A DNA stretch of 64,000 bases, taken from assembly GCF_037154015.1 (NCBI RefSeq), contig NZ_JBANRL010000001.1, positions 1,116,001-1,180,000 on the forward strand, written 5' to 3'. A model generated the notes under the pieces. That model made no database searches. It was not told where the DNA came from and saw only the letters and a program-made list of their open reading frames with translations. Shown here piece by piece: positions 1-7,955 of this stretch; positions within the stretch are counted from its first letter, which is position 1; the number at the start of each line of letters is the position of its first letter. This DNA is from Altererythrobacter aquiaggeris (GTDB lineage: Bacteria > Pseudomonadota > Alphaproteobacteria > Sphingomonadales > Sphingomonadaceae). Position numbers and translations under genes: made by a program.

Positions 1-106
1 CGGTAAAGGCGGCGGGGGCCGACCTGACATGGCGCAGGGCGGCGGACCTGACGGAGCGAAGGCCCAGAGCGCATTGGATGCCGTTAGGGCAATAATCGCA
101 GTCTAG
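1..106 (+). CDS. alaS: Alanine--tRNA ligase, C-terminal end (partial)
   Basis: This is the last 34 codons of a gene that enters from outside the window, read in frame 2 and ending at TAG 104-106. The peptide contains [15 protein letters not shown] followed by a short helix-like end. This matches the conserved [15 protein letters not shown] end of the DHHA1 domain of alanyl-tRNA synthetase. AlaRS charges tRNA-Ala in the cytoplasm. Its stop overlaps the convergent stop of the antiporter gene by four bases. The identification rests on this one signature because the catalytic part lies outside the window. Another reading frame is also open through here but has no recognisable motif. Confidence 0.85.
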   Translation, partial: GKGGGGRPDMAQGGGPDGAKAQSALDAVRAIIAV

Positions 107-1866
107 GCGCTATCGGCAGCGGCGCTGCGCAATTTGGGTTTGTATTCGAGGTCGCCGCTTTTCTGTATCTGCAGCCGATACTCGTCGCGTTTTTCGTGGA
201 TCGACGCGATAACCGGGCCGACCGCGACACCCATGTCGACCAGCACTGCTTCCGACAATTGCAACGAGCTTTCCAATGTTTCAGGAACAGCATGGCTTGC
301 ACCGACGCGGTAAAGTTCACCTGCTGCCTGCGGATCACGCGCACGGACAATGATCGGTAAGTCAGGATGCGCCTGTCGTAACTTGCGCGTCATGCGCTGC
401 GCCAGAACAGGCTCGTCCATTGTCAGAATGACAGCCGGGGCGTTGTCGATACCAAGTTTGTCGAGAACATCGTTTCGTGACGCATTACCATAAGTAGCGC
501 GGTACCCGTCACGTTTTGCCCGTTCGATCAGGTCAGCATCAAAGTCGATCGCGACATATGGTTTGTCGTGCACCTGCATCATGTCGGCAATCAGGCGCCC
601 AACCCTGCCAAAACCGATTATTATCGCGCGCGGTTCACCGGCATGGGCATCGGGCAATTCGGGGATCGGTTCGATTTTGCGCGCGATCACGCGGCCCAAA
701 CGCGCCAGCAGCGGAGTGATCGTCAGACCAATCGCCGTTACGATTTGCCAGAACTGTGCCGTACCGGGCTGGATGAGCAGGGCGGAACTGGCCGCCGCCA
801 GAACGATCAGCGTGGTTTCGGAAGGACTGGCCATCAGTATGCCGGTTTCAGTTGCTGTACCCCTGCGGGCACCCATGGCGCGCAACAACAGCCCGGTGAC
901 CACCGCCTTCAATGTCAGCACGCCCACAACGGCGAAGACGATTTCCCACAGATTTGACCAGATTGTAGTGACGTCGATGCTCATCCCGACTGTAATCAGG
1001 AATACGCCGAGAGCGAGGCCCTTGAACGGAGCGGTAATACCCTCAACCTCGCCGTGATATTCGGTTTCTGCGATGAGCAGGCCCGCAATCAACGCACCGA
1101 CGATCGGTGACAGGCCAACCGCCGCGGTCGCCAGACTGGCTCCGATGACGACCAGCAGGCTGGCGGCAAGAAAAAGTTCGGGGCTCTTGGTTCTGGCGGC
1201 CTGCGCAAACAGATAGGGTAGGGCAAAGCGTCCGACGACAAGCAGCAATGCGACCATCAGCACACCCTGCCACAAGGCATCCCATACGCCGGCCCAGCCC
1301 GCAGTTTCCGCAAACGGTGCCATCGCGCCAAGCAGGAAGATGATCGGAACGATCGCGATATCTTCGAAAAGCAGCATCGAAAGCGCGGCACGGCCTACGG
1401 GGGATTGCGTGCCGGTAATGTGAAGAACCAGCGCCGTTGATGAAAGCGCCAGAGCCAGCCCAAGGCCGAGCGCGCCAGTCCAATACTGGCCCAACATCGA
1501 TAAAACTATCATCAGCAGTGTTGCGCTAATCAGGAGTTCCAGCGCGCCAAGACCAAAGACCATCCTTCTCAGCTTCCACAATCTGTTGAAGCTGAGTTCA
1601 AGGCCGATGGTGAAAAGCAGCAGGATTATTCCGAATTCTGCAAAAGGCTCCAGACCCTCGGGATCAGAGATAGTGATGTTTGCCAGCCAGGGGTATTCGT
1701 AAACCCAGCTACCCAGGCCGTATGGCCCGACTAGCAAGCCAACTAGAATGAATCCTATAACCGGGGTGATCCGCAGGCGCGCAAAAACGGGAATAACAAT
1801 CCCGGCGGACCCGAGAATTACCAGCGCATCGGACAATGCCGGGGAGAATGAGAGTTCGCCTGCCAT
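103..1866 (-). CDS. Kef-type monovalent cation:proton antiporter (CPA2) with TrkA-N domain
   Basis: The 587-residue inner-membrane protein has an antiporter domain of about twelve hydrophobic segments (residues 10-390). This contains FTIGLEL (85-91) and the FEDIAIVP segment with Asp169, both typical of CPA2 exchangers. A cytoplasmic Rossmann domain follows (412-530) with the nucleotide motif GFGRVG at 418-423, as in KefB/KefC/YbaL. Family knowledge predicts K+ or Na+ efflux in exchange for protons, gated by the RCK domain. No KefF/KefG-like ancillary quinone reductase gene is adjacent, so glutathione gating cannot be inferred. It is transcribed convergently with alaS. Whether it is KefB, KefC or YbaL-like cannot be decided here. 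Confidence 0.9.
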   Translation of the reverse strand: MAGELSFSPALSDALVILGSAGIVIPVFARLRITPVIGFILVGLLVGPYGLGSWVYEYPWLANITISDPEGLEPFAEFGIILLLFTIGLELSFNRLWKLRRMVFGLGALELLISATLLMIVLSMLGQYWTGALGLGLALALSSTALVLHITGTQSPVGRAALSMLLFEDIAIVPIIFLLGAMAPFAETAGWAGVWDALWQGVLMVALLLVVGRFALPYLFAQAARTKSPELFLAASLLVVIGASLATAAVGLSPIVGALIAGLLIAETEYHGEVEGITAPFKGLALGVFLITVGMSIDVTTIWSNLWEIVFAVVGVLTLKAVVTGLLLRAMGARRGTATETGILMASPSETTLIVLAAASSALLIQPGTAQFWQIVTAIGLTITPLLARLGRVIARKIEPIPELPDAHAGEPRAIIIGFGRVGRLIADMMQVHDKPYVAIDFDADLIERAKRDGYRATYGNASRNDVLDKLGIDNAPAVILTMDEPVLAQRMTRKLRQAHPDLPIIVRARDPQAAGELYRVGASHAVPETLESSLQLSEAVLVDMGVAVGPVIASIHEKRDEYRLQIQKSGDLEYKPKLRSAAADSA

Positions 1867-1915
1867 TGGGGTACTCTATGGCAGCGACACGCGCGATGTC
1901 ACGTGAATGCTGCCG

Positions 1916-3553
1916 CTATCCACCGCCCGCTGTATGCGGGCCGGTAGGGGCAGCGAGTTTGGCGTCCAGATCCTCGCCGATGCGAGGATGTTCGGTGATA
2001 CTTCCAACGCGCTTGTCCCACTCGATCCGGTAAAGATCGAACCGGCGATCTGCGAGGTTCTGGACGGTACCTTCGGCCCGTGCCCAGCTAAGGTCAGCCA
2101 GATTTACATCGCTGATTGTCAGCGTTTCCACATTCTCGCTGGCTTCCGCGGCGATTCCGTCGCGTGCGAACGGAAAGTCGCAGGGAGTCAGAATGCAGCT
2201 TTGCGCGTATTGGATATCCATATTGCCGACATTGGGCAGATTGCCCACGTTGCCGCTCATCACTACGAAGCACTGGTTTTCGATAGCCCGTGCCTGCGCG
2301 CAATAGCGTACACGCATGTAGCCTTGGCGGCTATCGGTACAGAACGGCACAAAGATGATCCGGGCGCCTTCGTCAACCAGACGGCGGGCCAGTTCGGGAA
2401 ATTCACTATCGTAGCAAATCAGAACCCCGATCGGACCGCAATCCGTGGGTATGGCATCGATGGAATCGCCGCCCTTGATGTTCCACCAATAGGCTTCGTT
2501 GGGTGTCGGGTGGATTTTCTCTTGCGAATGGATCGACCCGTCACGCAGGCAGACGTAAGCGATGTTATGGATATCGCCATCGTCCATCCTGGTCGGGTGC
2601 GAGCCGCCGATGATATTGATATTGTACTTCAGCGCCATTTCGCTCAACGTTTCGCGAATGCGCGGGGTGTATTTGGAAAGCGTGTCGATCGCCTCCATGG
2701 GTGTGAGTTTCTTGTCTTCGAAACTGAGCAACATCAGCGTAAACAGTTCCGGAAAAACTATGAAGTCTGCCTCGTAATCAGCCGCAACATCGACGAAATA
2801 TTCGATCTGCCCCATGAACTCGTCGAAATCCTTTACCGACCTTGCCTGCAATTGACAGGTCGCAATGCGGACGCTTTCCACGCCGCGCGGAATCCGGTGC
2901 TTTTTGGGCTCATTATGGTCGACATACGGGTTGCGCCAGACCATGTGGACCGCATAGGCTTTGGATTTCTTGTCCTCGGGCAGATAGTCTGCCAAGATTC
3001 CCAAAGGCTCGAAACCGTTGGCCAATTGAAACCGCAGGACAGGGTCGTGGATCTTGTTGTCCTTGACCTGTTCCAGATAATCTTCCGGACCTTCGACCTT
3101 GCGCCATGAACGCGAAAGATTGGGCATTCGACCGCCAAAAACAATGCCCGACAGGTCGAGTTCTTCGGCCAGAGCGCGGCGTTCCTCATACAGTCGCCGG
3201 CCTATGCGGGTACCGCGCATCTTGGGATCGACGCACATTTCATAACCGTATAGCCACTCGCCGGTAGCCAAATGCCGCGAGCCGAAGCCGTTACCGGTTA
3301 TTTCGTCCCAAGTGTGCGGTTTCAGCGCGGTATTCCCGCTCAGCCGCATGGAAGCGCAATAGCCGACCAGTTTGCCATCCATCTTGGCGACAAAACATCC
3401 TTGCGGAAAATTGTTTATCTGCCCTCGTATCTCGCCGTGCGTATAGGCAGGCAGATCCGCATAGGCGCGGCGCACAAGATCGGCAATCGAGCGCACATCG
3501 GCCAGCTTTGCCTGCCGGACTTCGAGACGAGCCTTGGGTTTTGCTTCTGGCAT
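1916..3553 (-). CDS. GNAT acetyltransferase fused to a carbon-nitrogen hydrolase (nitrilase superfamily)
   Basis: This 545-residue protein has two domains. Residues 10-205 form a GNAT N-acetyltransferase domain with the acetyl-CoA loop near MRGTRIGRRLYEE (112-124). Residues 227-510 form a nitrilase-superfamily amidase whose Glu-Lys-Cys triad is visible as Glu269 (VFPELF), Lys346 (QEKIHP) and Cys380 (LICYDSE). The fusion is a known bacterial architecture whose substrate is not established. An acylated amine or amide is an inference. The start is ATG 3553; the frame stays open 31 codons upstream, but that stretch does not resemble GNAT sequence. The gene lies between icd and the antiporter on the same strand, about 115 bp after icd. 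Confidence 0.88.
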   Translation of the reverse strand: MPEAKPKARLEVRQAKLADVRSIADLVRRAYADLPAYTHGEIRGQINNFPQGCFVAKMDGKLVGYCASMRLSGNTALKPHTWDEITGNGFGSRHLATGEWLYGYEMCVDPKMRGTRIGRRLYEERRALAEELDLSGIVFGGRMPNLSRSWRKVEGPEDYLEQVKDNKIHDPVLRFQLANGFEPLGILADYLPEDKKSKAYAVHMVWRNPYVDHNEPKKHRIPRGVESVRIATCQLQARSVKDFDEFMGQIEYFVDVAADYEADFIVFPELFTLMLLSFEDKKLTPMEAIDTLSKYTPRIRETLSEMALKYNINIIGGSHPTRMDDGDIHNIAYVCLRDGSIHSQEKIHPTPNEAYWWNIKGGDSIDAIPTDCGPIGVLICYDSEFPELARRLVDEGARIIFVPFCTDSRQGYMRVRYCAQARAIENQCFVVMSGNVGNLPNVGNMDIQYAQSCILTPCDFPFARDGIAAEASENVETLTISDVNLADLSWARAEGTVQNLADRRFDLYRIEWDKRVGSITEHPRIGEDLDAKLAAPTGPHTAGGG

Positions 3554-3670
3554 TGGATAATTACTCGGCGTGACTACTGGATGCCCGGTCGGCCAATCGC
3601 ATTTCTGCCGCGTACAGAACTGGTTGGTCTGAAGGCTGGTTAACAACCGGAGCCCGGCGAGCCCAACGCA

Positions 3671-4891
3671 TCAGGCCCAGCTCTTCATTTCCGTTTCAAG
3701 GCCGGTCACGATGGCTTCAAAGAACTGCTCGGTCGTCAGCCAATTTTGCTGGGGGCCGATGAGCAGCGCAAGATCCTTGGTCATGTGACCCTTTTCGACA
3801 GTCTGGATACAAACACGCTCCAGCGTTTCGGCAAATTTGATGACATCGGGTGTTTCGTCATATTTACCCCGGTACATCAATCCGCGCGTCCATGCGAAGA
3901 TCGACGCGATCGGATTGGTACTGGTGGCCTTGCCCTGTTCATGCTGGCGGTAATGGCGGGTAACGGTTCCGTGCGCTGCTTCGGCTTCGACTGTGTCGCC
4001 GGACGGCGTCATGAGGACGGAAGTCATCAAGCCAAGCGAACCGAACCCTTGCGCGACCGTGTCAGACTGAACATCGCCGTCGTAATTCTTGCAAGCCCAT
4101 ACGAATTTGCCATTCCACTTCAGCGCGGAAGCCACCATGTCGTCAATCAAACGATGCTCGTACGAGATCTTTGCTTCGGCAAATTTTTCCTTGAATTCGT
4201 TCTCGAAAATTTCCTCGAACAGATCCTTGAACCGGCCGTCATAGGCTTTCATGATCGTATTCTTGGTTGACAGATACACAGGCCATTTTCTGTCCAGTCC
4301 GTAATTCATCGAAGCGCGCGCAAAGTCGCGGATGGAATCGTCCAGGTTATACATTGCCATCGCCACGCCGCTGGACTGGAATTCATAGACATCAAGATCG
4401 ATGTTCGTGCCGTCTTCGCCTTCGAAGACGAGACGCAGCTTACCCGGGCCGGGGATCAAAGTGTCGGTGGCGCGATACTGGTCACCAAATGCATGGCGTC
4501 CGATCACAATCGGATGGGTCCATCCCGGCACAAGCCGCGGGACATTGTCAATTACGATGGGCTCACGGAAAACCACACCGCCCAGAATGTTGCGGATTGT
4601 GCCGTTTGGCGAACGCCACATCTTTTTCAGGCCGAACTCTTCGACTCGTTGCTCGTCGGGAGTAATGGTAGCGCATTTTACGCCTACACCGTGCTCCTTG
4701 ATCGCATTTGCGGCATCGACTGTGATCTGGTCGTCGGTCTCGTCACGCTTCTGGATCGACAGATCGTAGTATTTCAGATCGACATCAAGGTATGGCAGGA
4801 TCAGCCGCTCACGAATCCACTGCCAGATGATGCGTGTCATTTCATCGCCGTCGAGTTCGACAACGGGGTTTTTCACCTTGATCTTGGCCAT
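3671..4891 (-). CDS. icd: NADP-dependent isocitrate dehydrogenase
   Basis: The 406-residue product starts [19 protein letters not shown], which is diagnostic of the eukaryotic-like (type II) NADP-isocitrate dehydrogenases common in alphaproteobacteria. It oxidatively decarboxylates isocitrate to 2-oxoglutarate in the TCA cycle and supplies NADPH. The substrate-binding stretch around [18 protein letters not shown] and the [14 protein letters not shown] segment match the family. The ATG at 4891 is chosen because the conserved N-terminus begins there, although the frame is open 20 codons further. No terminator is visible between this gene and the GNAT-nitrilase gene, so read-through is possible. 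Full length, with no missing key residue noticed. Confidence 0.96.
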   Translation of the reverse strand: MAKIKVKNPVVELDGDEMTRIIWQWIRERLILPYLDVDLKYYDLSIQKRDETDDQITVDAANAIKEHGVGVKCATITPDEQRVEEFGLKKMWRSPNGTIRNILGGVVFREPIVIDNVPRLVPGWTHPIVIGRHAFGDQYRATDTLIPGPGKLRLVFEGEDGTNIDLDVYEFQSSGVAMAMYNLDDSIRDFARASMNYGLDRKWPVYLSTKNTIMKAYDGRFKDLFEEIFENEFKEKFAEAKISYEHRLIDDMVASALKWNGKFVWACKNYDGDVQSDTVAQGFGSLGLMTSVLMTPSGDTVEAEAAHGTVTRHYRQHEQGKATSTNPIASIFAWTRGLMYRGKYDETPDVIKFAETLERVCIQTVEKGHMTKDLALLIGPQQNWLTTEQFFEAIVTGLETEMKSWA

Positions 4892-5254
4892 GTTCGTCCT
4901 GTTTAGCTGAATGATTTGGTGAGGCTTTAGCAGAGGGGATGTGCTGCGCAAGGTGGGGGCAATCGTTTAGCTTGTCCCACGCCCCTCCAGCCTACCGTGC
5001 GAGTGTTTCAAGCTGAACATTTTCGCAAAGATAGTCCGGTGAGTCCGCCCTGCGCTTTGCCGGTCGCTGTCAGGCCGATTCCGGAGCTCTAGGAAACGGC
5101 CGGAACTTGGCCATGCCAGTCAAAGCGCGGCCGCGCGCCCTCGCCGATGTATAGCCTTTCGGGGGCTTTGGCGCAGCCGTCTATCCGTGGGAGTATACCG
5201 ACACCAACCGCGAGCGGGCCGAACCCATTTTTCCCGGGATGACCGATGATGCAG
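4892..5254. other. Gene-free stretch between icd and tRNA-Val
   Basis: About 360 bases with no convincing coding frame. It should hold the icd promoter and leader, which read leftward. Frames open here lack ribosome-binding sites and resemble no known protein. No strong palindrome was noticed apart from the terminator hairpin of tRNA-Val immediately to the right. Confidence 0.5.
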
Positions 5255-5278
5255 AAAAGGCGCCGCAAGCGCGACGCC
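5255..5278 (-). terminator. Rho-independent terminator of tRNA-Val
   Basis: Reading leftward, an 8-bp stem (GGCGTCGC with GCGGCGCC, one G-U pair) with a GCTT loop is followed by TTTT. It lies about 30 bases downstream of the tRNA-Val 3' end on the same strand, as expected for a monocistronic tRNA. Confidence 0.7.
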
Positions 5279-5309
5279 GTCCAGCTTACCGCGCACCGGA
5301 AAGTGCGAA

Positions 5310-5384
5310 TGGTGGGCGTAGAGAGAGTTGAACTCCCGGCCCCTGCGATGTCAACACAGTGCTCTACCACTGAGCTATACGCCC
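5310..5384 (-). tRNA. tRNA-Val (anticodon GAC)
   Basis: A 75-base cloverleaf is seen on the minus strand. The seven-base acceptor arms GGGCGTA and TACGCCC pair perfectly and are followed by discriminator A and an encoded CCA. The D-arm contains AGCTCAGTGGTAGAGC. The anticodon stem (CTGTG/CGCAG) closes the loop TTGACAT, giving anticodon GAC for valine. The T-loop has the usual GTTCAA core. A terminator hairpin follows directly downstream. Confidence 0.96.
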
Positions 5385-5425
5385 ACACATTTGGCAAAAC
5401 CGTCACGAATGGACGGCAGGCGCGC

Positions 5426-5454
5426 CATGTAGACGCGGCGTTTTCAGGTTGCAA
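5426..5454 (-). promoter_or_regulatory. Candidate promoter of tRNA-Val
   Basis: On the minus strand a TTGCAA -35-like hexamer (5449-5454) and a TACATG -10-like hexamer (5426-5431) are separated by 17 bases. The -10 lies about 41 bases before the mature tRNA 5' end, leaving a short leader for RNase P to remove. The match is moderate. Confidence 0.35.
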
Positions 5455-5473
5455 GAGACTTTAGCGACGTCTG

Positions 5474-5866
5474 TTACAGACTGGCGGCTGCTTCGCCTGC
5501 GAACACCCGTTCAACTTCAAGCACAAGGTCTTTGAGATGAAATGGTTTCGACAGAACCTTTGCGGCCGGCGCCTCGCGGCTTGCCTTGAGTGTGACGGCA
5601 GCAAATCCGGTAATAAACATGACTTTCGTACGGGGACTAATCTCTGCACATCGCTGTGCCAGTTCGATGCCGTCCATTTCGGGCATCACGATGTCGGACA
5701 AAAGCAGATCGAAATGCTGTCCCTGGAGCAGTGGCACCGCCTCCGTCCCCCGGTCAACAGCGACAACTTCATAACCCGCATTATCCAACGCCCGCGATAG
5801 ATAGGTGCGCATTGCGCCATCGTCTTCTGCAAGAAGAATGCGGAGTCGGTTTGTCTGATCATTCAT
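5474..5866 (-). CDS. cpdR: CpdR-type single-domain response regulator
   Basis: The 130-residue protein consists only of a receiver domain. The acidic pair Glu14-Asp15 (LLAEDDG), phospho-acceptor Asp58 (LLLSDIVMPEMDG), Thr86 (FITGF) and Lys107 (KVLSKPFH) are all present. The sequence, including FITGFAAV and LSKPFHLKDLV, closely follows Caulobacter CpdR. In its dephosphorylated state CpdR primes ClpXP to degrade cell-cycle substrates, under control of the CckA-ChpT relay. It is transcribed divergently from an N-formylglutamate amidohydrolase gene, a neighbourhood often seen in alphaproteobacteria. The assignment to CpdR rather than a generic receiver is from sequence recall and context. Confidence 0.9.
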   Translation of the reverse strand: MNDQTNRLRILLAEDDGAMRTYLSRALDNAGYEVVAVDRGTEAVPLLQGQHFDLLLSDIVMPEMDGIELAQRCAEISPRTKVMFITGFAAVTLKASREAPAAKVLSKPFHLKDLVLEVERVFAGEAAASL

Positions 5867-5961
5867 GAGGCGGCCATAGACCCGATTGGGTTAAAAATCT
5901 CGATAGGTCGCGGCGATGACCGGTTTTGACACAGCTTCGCGATCGGGCTTAATCCCGCTCA

Positions 5962-6909
5962 ATGATTGATCCGTCCCCCGCCAACCGTGATTCGCGCACG
6001 AAATCTGGCGGTACGGTGCCCGGTCCGGGTGGCCTGCGCGCATTCCATTTTTCTGCTCCCGGGCCTTCAGCAATTCCGGTTCTCATCGCCGCACCGCACG
6101 GAGGGCGTGCATACTCCGCCGCGATTCTTGCCGACATGCGGGACCCGGCGCACTCGTGTCTCAAGCTGGAAGACAGGTTTATCGATGTCCTTGCGCAGCA
6201 GGTAGCCCGAATGACAGGGGCGTCCTTCCTGATTGCGGACGCGCCACGCGCCCTGATCGACCTGAACAGGTCGGAAAATGATGTCGACTGGGGGATGATA
6301 GAGGGCGCACCGGGCGACGGGCGCATGCAAGACATCGGCAGACGCGCGTTGAGCGGTTTGGGTCTGATACCCCGCCGGTTGCCGGATATAGGCGATATCT
6401 GGCGCACGCCGACCAATTACAGCGATCTTGATGCCAGAATTGAAGGCATCCACCGGCCGTACCACGCGCAATTATCCCAGATGCTTGGCGAGATTCGCAG
6501 AAGGTGGGGGGCCGCATTGCTGCTGGACCTGCACTCCATGCCGCCGCTTTCCGCCGCGCGTTATGGTAGTGCACGGCCTGAATTTGTGGTCGGTGACCGG
6601 TTTGGAGCATCATGCGCACAAACGCTGTCGGCGGCTGCTCTTGGCCATCTTGGTGAAAATAGCCGGATTGCCGGACATAACCGCCCCTATGCCGGCGGTT
6701 ATGTCCTTGATCAGCATGCCCGGCCCAAGGACAATATTCACGCCCTGCAGATTGAAGTTTGCCGCGCGGCCTATCTGACCGCCGCCGGCGATCAATTGAA
6801 TGGTGATGCCGGGGCAATCACCGAACTGCTTGCCGGACTTGTGCGCAGATTGGCAGGTGAAACGGCGGTATTGACCAATAAAGCCGGCCAGCAAGAGGCT
6901 GCCGAATAG
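5962..6909 (+). CDS. N-formylglutamate amidohydrolase family protein
   Basis: This 315-residue cytoplasmic enzyme of the HutG/N-formylglutamate amidohydrolase family has the family landmarks VLIAAPHGGR near residue 40, DLNRSENDVDW near 95, LLDLHSMPP near 190 and the late GGYVLDQHARP segment. These supply metal-binding and catalytic residues. The family hydrolyses N-formyl-L-glutamate to formate and glutamate, classically at the end of histidine degradation. No other hut gene is nearby, so the true substrate is uncertain. The ATG at 5962 has only a weak upstream ribosome-binding site, and about 25 residues precede the conserved domain. The gene is divergent from cpdR. Confidence 0.88.
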   Translation: MIDPSPANRDSRTKSGGTVPGPGGLRAFHFSAPGPSAIPVLIAAPHGGRAYSAAILADMRDPAHSCLKLEDRFIDVLAQQVARMTGASFLIADAPRALIDLNRSENDVDWGMIEGAPGDGRMQDIGRRALSGLGLIPRRLPDIGDIWRTPTNYSDLDARIEGIHRPYHAQLSQMLGEIRRRWGAALLLDLHSMPPLSAARYGSARPEFVVGDRFGASCAQTLSAAALGHLGENSRIAGHNRPYAGGYVLDQHARPKDNIHALQIEVCRAAYLTAAGDQLNGDAGAITELLAGLVRRLAGETAVLTNKAGQQEAAE

Positions 6910-6914
6910 CGCAG

Positions 6915-6948
6915 AAAAAACCACCTCGTACATCAGAGTACGAGGTGG
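6915..6948 (-). terminator. Strong Rho-independent terminator (sapC / downstream RNA)
   Basis: Reading leftward, a perfect 11-bp stem (CCACCTCGTAC with GTACGAGGTGG, 6921-6931 and 6938-6948) with a six-base loop is followed directly by six T residues. This is the clearest intrinsic terminator in the window. It ends the transcript that carries sapC and/or the structured RNA upstream of it. Confidence 0.92.
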
Positions 6949-7072
6949 CCAAGGTTCAGGGAGGGGCTCATCTGCGAACAGATGCACCCGTCTGAATGAG
7001 CAATGAGGGGAGGCTGCATCCAGACCTTTCCGAGATAGGAACGGCCGGAGCCTTTACAAGCCCCGGCCGTAC
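6915..7072 (-). ncRNA. Candidate structured small RNA or sapC 3' UTR with CCUCCC motifs
   Basis: Between the sapC stop codon and its terminator lie about 160 untranslated bases on the minus strand, folded into three predicted hairpins. The first pairs ACGGCCGG with CCGGCCGT (7041-7048/7063-7070). The second is CATCTG-CGAA-CAGATG (6969-6984). The third is the terminator stem (6921-6948). Each linker carries an unpaired pyrimidine motif, CCTCCCC at 7007-7013 and CCCCTCCC at 6959-6966, both complementary to Shine-Dalgarno sequences. Hairpins alternating with exposed CCUCCC are the architecture of known alphaproteobacterial sRNAs (the alpha-r14/cuckoo/CcsR type). I cannot tell whether this RNA has its own promoter or is processed from the sapC mRNA. 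Confidence 0.5.
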
Positions 7073-7108
7073 TGTGCGGCAGAACCGCGAGCCGATTAGT
7101 TCAAGCCC

Positions 7109-7885
7109 TTATGAAGCGTCGGTAATTTTCGGCGCACTGCCTTGATCGACCTGGCGCGCAAAAATGTCACGCATCAGGTTCATCGAGAACAGATGCGCGT
7201 AAATAAGCGTAATCAAACCGTTTTGATTCCAGGTCCGCAACACGTCACCGCGCACTTCACGAAGTTTTTCCTGATTTACCATCTGGAAGCCGCGGTAAAC
7301 GTATGGTTTGTCGTCTTCGGGCTTCGTAGAAATCGCGACTTCGCCTTCCATCAGGAGATCGTGCTTCTGGAGCTCTTCTACAAATGCCCTCGTGCGCTGT
7401 CCGGCTTCTTCGAATTGCTGACAGAACTTCAGCAGATCGTTTGTTCGCGGGGTCGGTTTTTGTTCTTCGTCAAACAACAACACACCTTCGTCAAACTCGC
7501 CAATTACGTCACTCGTCGGATCGAAACAGAGCGACATTTCCTCGCTGTCTTTCTGAAGTTTGGCGAGCAGAAACGGGTAGCGGCGGACATAGGCAGGTAT
7601 GTAAACCGGATCGGAAACTTTTCCATCAGCATCGATATACGTATTCACGCCTTCGTTCAGCCCCATCAAGGCGAGCGGAGTGGGTGCGTCGCCGCTGGCA
7701 AATACAATCGGAAAGTTGCGCTGTGCCTGAATGAATTCGTCAGTCGTGAGCGGGATTGCGTGCTGGCCTACCAGCCAAGGTGCTGTCTCGCTGGTCCGTG
7801 CCTTCCATGTGGAGTGGTCGCGGCTGTTGAGCGGCATCAAATCATTGTACATCAAAGGCAAGTTAGACGGAGGCGCGCTGGCCAT
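7109..7885 (-). CDS. SapC family protein
   Basis: The 258-residue protein resembles the SapC family, named after a protein encoded near Campylobacter S-layer genes. Its N-terminal block (LNSRDHSTW, then PIVFASGDAPTPLALMGLNEG near residues 55-75) and the YIPAYVRRYPFLLA segment near 96-109 are typical. No signal peptide or membrane segment is visible, and the biochemical role of the family is unknown. SapC genes are frequent in sphingomonads, often near TonB receptors or tryptophan halogenases, but none is adjacent here. A GGAG ribosome-binding site precedes ATG 7885. The transcript continues about 160 bases past the stop to a strong terminator. Confidence 0.85.
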   Translation of the reverse strand: MASAPPSNLPLMYNDLMPLNSRDHSTWKARTSETAPWLVGQHAIPLTTDEFIQAQRNFPIVFASGDAPTPLALMGLNEGVNTYIDADGKVSDPVYIPAYVRRYPFLLAKLQKDSEEMSLCFDPTSDVIGEFDEGVLLFDEEQKPTPRTNDLLKFCQQFEEAGQRTRAFVEELQKHDLLMEGEVAISTKPEDDKPYVYRGFQMVNQEKLREVRGDVLRTWNQNGLITLIYAHLFSMNLMRDIFARQVDQGSAPKITDAS

Positions 7886-7955
7886 GGAAATTCTCCGGAA
7901 GCTGATAATCTAGGGTGCGTACAGCGGGCATACCGGCACGCGCGAAGCGCGCGCT

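Noticed and set aside
3-95. Alternative frame at the left edge, ending at TAA 93-95
   Set aside because: The frame ending at TAG 104-106 carries the alanyl-tRNA synthetase C-terminal signature, while this one carries none.
1907-3109. 400-codon rightward frame across the GNAT-nitrilase gene
   Set aside because: It is antisense to a gene with an intact catalytic triad and has no recognisable motif.
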